Shown piece after piece: positions 51,601-63,000 of a stretch of 64,000 bases of DNA (within the stretch, counting starts at the first letter, position 1; each line of letters starts with the position of its first letter). The DNA lies in assembly GCA_016801885.1 (NCBI GenBank), contig CM028891.1, positions 10,275,517 to 10,339,516 of the forward strand, read 5' to 3'. The DNA comes from Toxotes chatareus. Lineage: Eukaryota > Chordata > Actinopteri > Toxotidae. The translations under genes were made by a program, and so were the position numbers. The notes beneath the pieces are model-generated. The model made no database searches, had not been told where the DNA came from, and worked only from the letters and a program-made list of their open reading frames with translations.

Positions 51601-54600
51601 CATTGTACCAATATAAAAGCTAAAAAAAAATAAAATCAATAACAGCTTCTCTCTTTTAGTCTCAAGTTTTTTGGTTGAAATTTTTATCCGATTGAAACTC
51701 CAACCCTCCACCTGTAACCCAGTGTGTAACAACAAGGTTACAGTAGCTGTGTGTGATCAGGATTGTCTCTGTTTCTTCTGTTGGGTGCATTTCCCCAGTT
51801 CACATTTTTTGCTTTGAGAAGAAATCAAGAAAACCATAGGTAACAGGCTTGTAGCTCTTTCTGCAATAACTAAACCCCCACCAACCACATACACACACAC
51901 ACAGACTAACACAGGCAATAGGTTTTTACATGAGGCTCTAATGGAGGATTTGGCTGCAGGCCAAAGATGACCTGCTCTCTGTGTGGCTGGGCTTATTCTA
52001 CTGGGCCAATGAGAATACTTAATTCTCTTTGTTTCTGCTTCCTTCATGACAATAGGACACTGAGGCCCTATACAGCACAAGAGCATTAGTGGTCAGCTGC
52101 AGCGCCAGAGAAGAAGGATCTGAGGCACAGATGTTGTCAGCAGAGCAGCGTGGGAATGGCCACATTAGCATGACATCCTCCACTCAAAAAGTATAAAAAG
52201 AAACAAAAATGTCTGCCTGCAGATATCAAGGCAGAGATGAGGAAAAGCATTTAAAATGAGAATTCTAACCCATCCATCCATAAGGAACCAAGTAAAGTGT
52301 CTGGGATTTATGACATTCAACGTGTGTGACCCTGCAGAGGTGCATGCTGATCCATGTAAATCACTCACACACACATGATGAATGACACTCACCATTATTA
52401 AATCCCAGACAAACCGCTGCAGTGTGTGGCAGAGCTGCCTGGGGGCTAATGAGGGCTTCCAGGAGCCCTCACATTGGCACATACTGATGCTTCTGCACTG
52501 ACACAAGCAAGATGGTGTGAGTAGTTTCCTTATCCCACACCTACTTCCTATTTACGCTTCCAGCCAAATATTTATGACCAGCTATATGGCAAGCACAGTT
52601 TAATACAGAAGCACACCAGAAAAGGCATCAACATCCCCCTAAGATAGTATGCTGATATGCTACAGGTAACAATGGCATATTTCCTTTGACTTGTTTAATA
52701 TCAAAAATTAAAGTAAAATACATACTAAAATCTCAAAAATGCACACATGTTGAATAAATCTGAATCAAAAGTTTTCAAAGTCATTAGTCAGTCAGTCAGT
52801 CAAGACCAGGGCACAAATGTCCGGTCCTTGACACCCAAAGCAGATTAGTGTTAATGGTGACTTGGTGTCAGAGCAAGTTGAAGACATATTATCACTAAAT
52901 CATTGTCACTGAGGAGATATACAGAGTCACTGCATATATTACAATGCAAAAATAGCAACTCGCTTAAAATGGTGAACAAATTTACGACCCCGATGCTGCA
53001 CATAAGTAGATGCAAAGTATCATTGGATCCTTCCGAAGGAGTTTTTTTTTTTTTTTACTATGAAAGTGCTGAAAAGATGAGTCAAGGTCTTTTTTACAAT
53101 ATCAAGCATCACTAAGTGCAGAGCTGTCATCATTATGGCTGTTCAACGATTGAGTCAAAGAGAGATGATAGATGGAACTGGGTCTCTGATGCTCAGCCTT
53201 ATAGGCTTCATAAGCAGGGGGTTCAGTGCACACTAGCTGGAGCAGAGCGAAGCCCAGCACCTTCCTCGGTGCTCTTGTGAATTGGGACTCCCTTTGCCGG
53301 TGCAGAGACCGTGGCATTTTCATCACTTCGTAAAACTGGAGGAACAATGAGAAAAAAAAGGCTCTTTCTGTTTCCATTACCTCCCTGCTGAAGTTAGGAC
53401 AATTCCCATAATCAACTATGATTCCTGGAATAAGTTGTATTTATCGTACTGCAAGAAAAACTGAAATTACTTCTCACGTTACAGACGCAGACTCTGAAGA
53501 ATCACACTTTTAGCAAACTAGCTGCGCTGCTGCGTTACTGTTTCAGAATCTTGGGAAACTAATGCGTGTCAGCTGGAAGATGTGGGAACTTGCTGCGGTA
53601 GCTATTGCTTATTAATCATCACAACATAGCCTTGCCCCAGGGAAGGAAGAGAAATACCATCAATTACATGCTGCAACTCTGCTTTTTGAGCACAGCTACA
53701 GATTTGTGGTGATGTTTTGATGCTGAGCGCTGGGGTGGGATTCATGTCTGTGTGTTGAACAACCTGATGTGATGTCACACCATCTATTGTCTTGTTCTCT
53801 GAGCATGTATTGTGGAGGTGTCCTTGGAGAACAAACTAACAAAACTAGCTGTCAGAGTGGCTGGTATATGTATGGCTGCAGTTGCGTGTTTGTGTACACA
53901 TTCACGTGTCTTTTTATGAGCATGCAAGAAGAAGTGAATACATGTGTCTACATATATATAAATGTATATGAGATAAATAAAGCCTATGTTCTACCTGATC
54001 AGCTAGTAGCATGTTGGCACTTTAAGTAGCATATTTACTCTCCAAACGCTAAGTCACGTGTGAACAACAGGGAGAGGACTGATCTCTGCTCCAGCCACAG
54101 GGCAAGAGAAATAAAGGAAGGAATAGGGGAGCTCGCTCCTCAGGCCGAAATGGACATTCTGACCTGCAATAATCATCAGGCATTTTTGCTTAATCAAGAC
54201 AAACTGCAATGCAGCTCTGTGATACCAATTCCCTAAAGCTGCTGGAAGAGCAAACACTGTGAGAGCACAAATGAATTAGACGCTGTGCTGTGTGGTTATG
54301 ATGGATGACTGTTAAGCTAACAAAGCATGAAAGAGACACTTAATAATTATAATACATACCATTTGTTGGACAGTGCTATACATTTGAGTTCCATTGCTTA
54401 TCTTTTAGCCACAATGCAATCATTATACACAGTGTGTAATGTTGTGTAGAATTATAATATCCCCCATGAATAAAGTGTTTTTATCAAAGGGACGTGTACT
54501 ATGAGATGTGGAAATTTCACAACTGCCTTGTGATACTGTGCCAAACATTTCCCCACTACTGCCAAATGCATTTCAATTAAGGAGAAAAGCCAATGCCTGC

Positions 54601-57600
54601 AGTGCAAGTTTTCAGTCTCTTAAATGAGGCGAGGATACTGATTTAAACACGTCTTCTATTCTTACGCTCGCAGTTCAATGTTATATGAGCTACTACAATA
54701 TATGGACATGATACACATATGATTCAGCAGCAAAACAATATGCAGTGCTGCACATGCTGGACATTCACCTTTATTCTTTCATTCTGCTGTTATGTGCCAC
54801 GCTCCTCAAATCAATACCATGTGAGAATACGAGAGGAGAACCCAATCCCCTCTTGAAACTTCTTGTCAATAAGAGCAAAATGAGATGAAACCACAAGACT
54901 GCAATAATCTCTCCCTTTGAATAATACATTTGCGGACTCTGTTCAGGTTCTCCCCTTTCCACTCTGCCATCTTTCACAAACCCTCTCGTGTACCTTTTCC
55001 TCCTCAGCCCATCATCCTCATCCGTCCCCTGAAATCCCTTCCATCTTTCCAACCTGCTCTGGTGCTGCTCTTTATTCCCCTTTCAATCTCCCCTTTTCAA
55101 TTCTGACGGCGTCCTAAAGGAAAAGATGCTTTCTCCTCAGAACGGGTTATTTCTTCCCTTTTTCTTGTAGAGAAAATTCTATTAATTAGTACATTTATGT
55201 CAAAATTTGTAATAAAAAAATGAAAGACAATTATATTATCCCCCTGATTAACTTCAACAATGTCTTCCTGCTTTTTGCATGATGAGAAACAAGACAAGGC
55301 TATGACTCGGAAACGTCATGTTGGTGCATGTCAGGGTTTTGAATCTTTTCTACCTAAATGCACGTGAGCTCAGATGTTTTATGAAAGCTTGAAAAATGGG
55401 TGCGTGTCCTGGCTCTGTGTGCCTCTGACTCCTATGGGACCAGCCATGTGCTTGTGATTTGGCCCGTGAGTTTATGTTTTGCGGGAGATTTGAGTGACAT
55501 CATCAGGCGCTATGGGTTTGCTTGGATCATACAGTATCTTGGTGTGGGCAAGGAAAGCGAAAGCCAGAGACGGAGAGGCTGCTGGGAAATCTTGCAATAA
55601 CCCTTACAGTGGTATCATTTACTGCTCTGAAATTGGATAATACTCACAACACACGCTAGTAAAGGCGTCAGTGGAGGGGCAAGACAAAGACAAGACAAAA
55701 CAGCAAGTTCTTGTAGACACACAAACCCCCCCAAAAACACAACTGTGTCCACAGAAAAAACATGTCTTCTTGACCACAGAATAATGAGCAACTTTCTTCC
55801 TCTCTTCATTTAACCAAATTCAAAGAATGATGGCATTCGTTAGAGAAAATATTCACTTTCATCACTATTATTTCTCCTCATGCAATGTTAATAAAACCGA
55901 TTTCAACTTCTAACAACAACATCTCGGGACTCCCACATGCATATGTGGGTCTGAGGTGTAAATGGGAGTCTGTTAGGGTGTTGATGATATGAAAATGTTT
56001 TGAGAATCTCAGTCCTGCAGTTCACTCAGTTCAGTATTGGGTGTGCTGTGCTGTTTCTGTCAGTCAGTCAGCCTCTGGCTCCTGCCCGTAGTGTGGATTT
56101 AACCCAACACTGCCGTGGCCGTGCTCCAAGGATAACGAGGTGCCTGAGGTTGGAACGCTGCAGTGGAGAGAGGAGTGACATCACAGCCTGGCCTGTGGTC
56201 AGCCGAAAGACACATGGCAGTCGGAAAGAGAAAAAGAAAACTACTGGTAATGTCAACTCGAGAGCGATGGCGTATTCACTGACTGTTGAAAAACCAGCTG
56301 GGAATATTTAATTTACTACAATTGATACAAGGAAATACTCTGTGTGGGAGCAAAGAACGTGCTTCTGGTGCAAGTCGCCTGCTAAAGTTTTTCTAGCGTT
56401 CACTCTGTTATTCCATGTGCACATGAATGACTCAACCGCAATGTTAAATTTACAGTACTACATGGAGATTGATGTGGAAAGCCCTACACCTGAAACAATC
56501 AGTCAATGAATGGTATACTATTATATATTATATTTTCGGATTATTTTTAATGATGCATTTTACTGTAAAATGCTGGCTGAAGTGGGGCTAATTTGAGCTA
56601 TTTTAAATACCGTAGGGTGTTTTTTATTCTATAATACTGCATCATATTTTATACATTAATCAAATAAAACTAATTTGAAAAATAACGAGTAGATACAGCT
56701 GTTAGATAAATGCAGGGGAGTGAAAAGTACAGTATTTCCCTCTGAATAGTCATTGAGTAGTAGCATAAATTAGCATAAAATGGAAATACTAAAGAAAGTA
56801 CCTCACATTTGTATTCAATTGCAAATTGTGAGCAAACTCCTGCTCAAACTTGCTGTATTTGGAAAAAGAGTGTTTTTTACTGGAACTTGTATGAGGAATT
56901 GTTCCTTAGGTACCGTATTAATATATATATATATAAACTCATGACCCATTTATTCACCCTCACTGGACTATAGTATATACACAGTGGAATACCTCACAAC
57001 TGTCTTGAAAGCTCAAAGAGCTGGTCGGATTTAAACTGAAATGATCTGCAGTTTTGGGCTAGGACAGGTTTTGCTGAATAGGAGAATGATTATTTGAGAA
57101 GAGTACAGTCTCCAACAGCTTCACTCTGGTTGTGAAGCACACTGCCTCTCCACATCCCTACCCAGCACCCCTAATGCTCCCCAAATCACCAGCCTCGCTC
57201 ACTTGCCTGTCAACAAACATCTGCTCCGTGTTACTGCTGGAGCCTCTGCTGTCAATTCGATTAGACTCTTTCTGTACAGGTCAAACCGTATGAAAAATAC
57301 ACGTGCATACAAAAACACAGGCTATTCTGAACTACATGGCTGATTTCCAGCCATAGTCATACACTTGACATGCACTTTAAACCACATACAAGTTTATTTG
57401 GATAATTTCATTTTAAAAGGTGCTCCAGGTGCTATGTCTTTTTTCCCTGTGGTATCTAAATTAGAATAGTGACATTTTAGAGACTGACAATAAAGACCAC
57501 ACTGCAGCCTGCAAACAAGGACTCAATAAAATGAAAAAGATGCCCAAAAATGCCAATATTCTACTATTAAAAGGTTGTGGAATCCCAGAAGATCAGGCAG

Positions 57601-60023
57601 AGAATATTATCACACAAAGAGATGGAAGGACAGTTGGAAAGGCACAGAAAGATTAAATGACCGCATACAATTTGTTTCTCAATTGTGCTCAGGGAAATCC
57701 GACGCACACAGAAATGAATGCTTGAAATTCTTTTCACTCATCACGTTAAACGCTACAAACAAATTAAAAACTCTCAGCAGAAAGCAATTCCAGCTAAATT
57801 AATGCTTTGTTGTGGTGGGTCATCGCCGATGTGGCACATGGCTGCTTGAACCGTAAATCATTCAACTCCCCCAAAGCAGATTGTCCCTAAATAACAAAAT
57901 GAAGTTTTGCTATGAGCTCTGTTCTGCGTTTAATTATCCACACAATCAGCAGCAGATGTTTATCCCATGCCGACGTGTCCACCTGTCGCCCTCCTAGGTA
58001 TTGGATGAGGGAAACACACTCTGGGCCAGGCTTCAAATACCTTCCATGAGTATGACAGATTCTTTCTATTAACCAAGATGGCATCAGTCTATACTATTAA
58101 ATCTTGAGATTACGGTATCTGCAGTTCATTGGCAACGGAGTCGGGCCTTAAATCAAATATACAGACAGAGAAAAGGCTTCGATCTAAGATAACAGAGTGT
58201 CCAATTAACAGACTTCAAGGGGATCAGGTGTGTGTGTCTATAGATCTTTCATGCTTTCAGCTTTCTAATCCAAATAGATCTGCACTAACACCAAAAGAGG
58301 ACGTTTTGCAAAAGCCACATCTTACTTCTTAATTACACAGTCTCTAAGATTTTCTCAGTATTAATTCTTAATGTGTCTTGCACATTCACAGACACACATC
58401 CATTTATACAGAGCTGGTTTAAGTGTGATTTTCAGTCTCTGAAATCACAAGGTAGCATCTAACATGAGACAACATTGATATTCAAACAGCGCACTGTATA
58501 GGTCTGACACTCAGTCATACATTCAGGAGATTAGATAAAGTCAAGCCCTTATTTTCAGCTCCCAGAAGTGTCTGTTTCTTCGTATCTCTTTCCACCTCAT
58601 TAAATTATCCACGCCTGGCCAATCACAGAGGGTCTCCAGTGTGCAGCAAACCAATGGGGTGTGAGGTACCGGAGTGCAGCAGCTGTACAGAAGCACTACA
58701 TCAGCACCGGTGACATGCTGGGCACTCTCATCCAATCACTGCTGCCCCTGCTGTGTGTGCTCGCAACCAATCATAAAACATTCCCGCTGTGTTTCTCTCA
58801 GCCAATCACCTTGAGGCCCTGCTGGGCATTGAGAGCCAAGCCCAAATGAAAGGGGGGTCATCTTGAATAACATTAGATAAAAAAAAAAATCAGACAGCAT
58901 GTGTAGTCTCAAAGTAATATCTGTGTGTATATGTCATATTACATACCTCAGTCTCTTGTAGTACTGTTTGACCTTATCTAATGAGGCGGCATTGATTTGA
59001 GCCTGGTATTCCTCCACTGAAACATTGTCTCTGTAGTAGTACCCCTCCATACTCTCCAGAGCTAGAGAGGGATCAAATGAAGAGAGTGAAAGCTAATGTG
59101 GTAACGTCATTGTATATGCATCTATCTGCCAGTGTTTACCATCATCTCTTCATACTGACATCAAGGTCTCCAACCACATATACTGTACCTTGAGTGAACA
59201 GCACAGGGTAGATCTTGATGCCTCCTCCATTCTTCAGCCTGTGAGGCAGCTGGGAGAAGTAGAAGCTCTCCAGGTAGAAGCAAACTTTCAAGGCCTGCCG
59301 AGTGCCCTCCACCTGGTATGAAATGGGCATGTCTGTCAAAGGAGAGGAGAGGAGGGAGGGGAGGAGAGGCATAATTCAGAGCAAAGTTTAAAACTTTACT
59401 TAAATGCCATAAAATTTAGCAATGAGGAGGCTGTAATGATGCTTCTCAGCAGAAGCCGCCATCAAACGTAAGCTAAAAGAGTCGGAGTACATACTGGCCA
59501 CCAGCGGCTCCCCTTCAAATTGCTGGAAGTAGAATGTGACCTTCTCCAGATCAATTAGGGCCACCTGAGTGTCCTCCAACATGGCCTGCTCATCCGTCTG
59601 AAGAGAGGAAGAAAACGTACTAGTAAGAGTGCAATGGAGGAGGAAATCCTCGGAATATTCCGATATTTAATTTGTAAAAGTAGCTACACACAGATGACAA
59701 ATAAAAAGGGGAGCTCTTTTGTGGTTTTGGAGGAAGCTGCCCAAAACTGATAAAATGCCTTAAGTGCTGTCTCTTAGCTTAGATGACTGTACATTTGAAA
59801 AAGAATAAAATCTGTTAGAAATAAATGAGGTTACCAGACCTCCACTTGAGGCTAGCGACTTGAAGCTACATTAGCAGCTACTTGCATGAGACACCCAAAT
59901 CTCCAACCAAACTGCTGGAGGTCATATTGCATTATGAACAATGTAGGGGCCAGGCTCTGTGATGATATTGTCTGTTTTTATGTTTGCTTTAGCTTGTTTG
60001 TGTTTGTTTATATCCCCGAATGT

Positions 60024-60074
<51 letters not shown>

Positions 60075-63000
60075 AACACATTTCCTTTTTCAAACATCCA
60101 CTCAGCATCCTCACACACAAACAAGCACATCTGCTCGTGGCCACAGAGATAGCAGAGCTCGAACATTTCGGATTGTGATGCTCCGCGCTCCTCTGTCACC
60201 CCCTCTTCCCTTCTCTTTCTTCCTCTTTCTATCCACCACATGCAGAGGGATAAACACAGCAGTGGTGGAAGAGGATTAGGGCCTTTTTCTAAAGACACAT
60301 TTGAGATGGTCCAACATGCGAAAGAGGGGGACCCGCTGCCCTGCCAAGTGACGCCTGCTGTGTGTGGGCAAGTTTATCTCAAAGGGCGTCACATAAACAC
60401 ACGCCCCTGACATACACACATTCAGTTTACACAAAATCCCAAGCATTCATACACACACACACACACACACGGCAACAGCATCCAGTCCTCGTCTCATGTT
60501 GCCTTTCATGTGATGCCCTAAAAAAAAAAAAAAAAAAAAAACAGGAGCGTGCTGAGATTTCACTGGAACCACCTGCAGGCACTGAAACCCTGTTTTGTTC
60601 CAGAGGGACGCTTGAAAGGGAAATGTCTTGAGAGAGAGGGAGGGTGAGAGACACAGAGAGAAAGTGAGAGACAGCATGGCAGCAAGGAAGGGAGGAAAGC
60701 GTCATTGATTTCTGGGGACCTGATGTAAGCCGCACACTCCTCTAACCTAAATAAACGGTCATCCAAAATACACTTTTACAGCACTTCCTCTGTTTCTAAT
60801 TCCCAGTGACAGGAGACAGAAATAGAAACGACATCAAAATGCTCCTTCCAATAAAAAATGTTTTTCTATGTGGTTGATGATGCAACGAGCAGAAAAGGAA
60901 ATGACTGCTTTTAAAGAATACATCTACAGTCCTGCAGCAACTCAAATTTTAGTTTCTGTTCCTCTAACTTACTTTAAGACACCTTTGAAGCAATTAAAAA
61001 AATCTTAGAGGGGAAGGTTAATATGGATCTCAGTGAGGTCTTATCTCAGTGAGGTCTTAGCTCACTTTTAGCAATCCACAGTGGCTGTTCATAATGAACT
61101 CTCTAGATTGCCTTTCCACTGCACTGGCCTCAATTCATATAAGAGAACAGACCAGACTGACATCAAACAAACCAAAAGACGACTACTTCAGCCTGGGTAT
61201 GGTTCAAGTTTTCCAAAATGAGATGGGATCTTGATTTTTCACATCAATATACACTACTCAACATCATAGATTTTATTCATTTAATATGAATTAAAAACAA
61301 CTCATACATTTGTTCGTTAATTTTATCATTTTCAAGGCTGGATTAGAATGGAGGAGTATTTTGGTGGCACAACCTTTCCAAAACAGACAGATTGTGTTTT
61401 GCATTGAATTAAATTTATGCTATATGCTATATATTTATGTTATGTATATATGTTTATTTATCATGATGCTTATCTATCTCTAAGTAAATCCATGTCCAGT
61501 GGTTCAGAATCTGAGAGACAAGCCTGAACAACCATTTTTACAGTGAATTTAGTTAAAAGTTATTAGTCTAATTGCTTCTGGTAGCCGCCCAGTTATATCT
61601 GTGTGAATAACTGATGAAAGATAACAGTTTGAACAGAAAGCCACAAATAAACCGAGATTGACAGTTCTGTGCTCATCACTTTCAGTCAACTCCACAGAGG
61701 TTGACCATCTATTATTTAGATCATTTTCTGTTTTTGCCTGAAAGTTTGTGTTTTCAGTGTTTGGCCATTCAAAATATTCCCACAACATCAGCAGACAGCA
61801 GCTCCAGCTTAAACAGCAACAATATATAAGATGGTGAAGCTGTCTGTTACTTGGGTAATACAAGATGGAGGTCGGTTGTGGGAACTGGCTCTGCACAGCC
61901 GCGGCACACCTCAACGATTCAGACCACATCCATACACAGTCACTGTGGGCAGACATTTTAGTGATTTTTTTTTTTTCAATGCCCACTGTGCAGCTTGGTG
62001 GTGGCATCTTGATTGATGATCTATTAAAAATCCAAACGTCTCAATGGTAGATCCCACCGTATTTGCTTAGCTGTACCTCACCATTACCAGCCTTATAACA
62101 GAATGTGAGTACTACACACTCTGGATGGTGTAGAGGAAAAATATAAAATTATAGTCTTGATTCAAGTTAGAATCAAAGATAAAGTCTCTATATGTTTGTT
62201 GCAAGACTTTGTATTGTATGCTATGTACTGAATGGTAAGTTTAGACAAAATACATATGGGTACACACACAGCAACTCCTGTTTTAGAGTGTCTGTGAAAG
62301 CAGATTAACTGAAAGCTGAGATTGGTCTGGTGCTCACCAGATTGGGGGAGAGCAGGGACTGGAAGTGGAAGAGCAGCCCAGCACTGGCGATCTGCTCCAG
62401 CCAACGGCGGCTGGCTTCCTGAGCCTCCTGAAAGTCCTGTGGGTCCGAGCTGTCCTGGTCTGGCTCCCTGCCTACATTGTGGAACTGAAAGTGGACACAA
62501 CAAAACTTAAGTTTCAGTCTATGTTGTTTTTGTATAATTTCCAATCCCAAACAAGACAAGTGTAATTTACCTGGTTGAGGACAGCCAGTAGGTGCTCGGA
62601 GAAGGCACAGACAGCTGCAACTAGAGACTGACAGAACACCATATCCCGACGCAACTGGATCTCGGAGTCTAAAGGGAAAACAAAAGGATATGAGACTGAG
62701 AGGAAATCCATGATATAAAAGAGGCAAAGTACAAACAGTAAAAGTAAGTGAGTAGAGCAGTGAGGAGGAGATGAAAGACAAAACCTGAGTGAGTGAAGAT
62801 GAACTGAGTTGTAAAGCAGTAAGGAAAAAGGTTAAAAGAAAAGGAGTGACAGAAATAAGTGGAGTGAGTTTGTTATGGTAATTAAACAGACTTTTTTAGG
62901 TCAGGCTCAGAGACTATGGCAACTTTTAAGCTTTCAAAAAGGTGACAAAAAGTCTTGGTTGCTTTATTTTTTAATCAGCTGGGTATTAAATACTGTATCA

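Larger units (their letters stand above)
59598..62337 (-). other. prex2 intron (2.7 kb)
   Basis: Non-coding. It holds a long GT microsatellite (60021-60074), a CA tract (60451-60470), an A-run (60520-60541) and a 16-bp unit repeated twice in tandem (61027-61058). Confidence 0.7.

Noticed and set aside
53102..53335. A 78-codon minus-strand stretch after a good acceptor in the large prex2 intron, beginning FYEVMKMPRS
   Set aside because: It opens in phase 0, but the upstream exon ends in phase 2; in the required frame a stop comes within four codons. The flanking prex2 exons already join perfectly and no good donor follows.
61549..62007. 152-codon minus-strand ORF in a prex2 intron
   Set aside because: It lies wholly in an intron whose flanking exons splice in frame; no family resemblance.
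62305..62781. 158-codon continuous minus-strand ORF across two prex2 exons
   Set aside because: It is an alternative frame for much of its length. The real product uses two exons (62338-62484 and 62571-62668) separated by an 86-nt intron.
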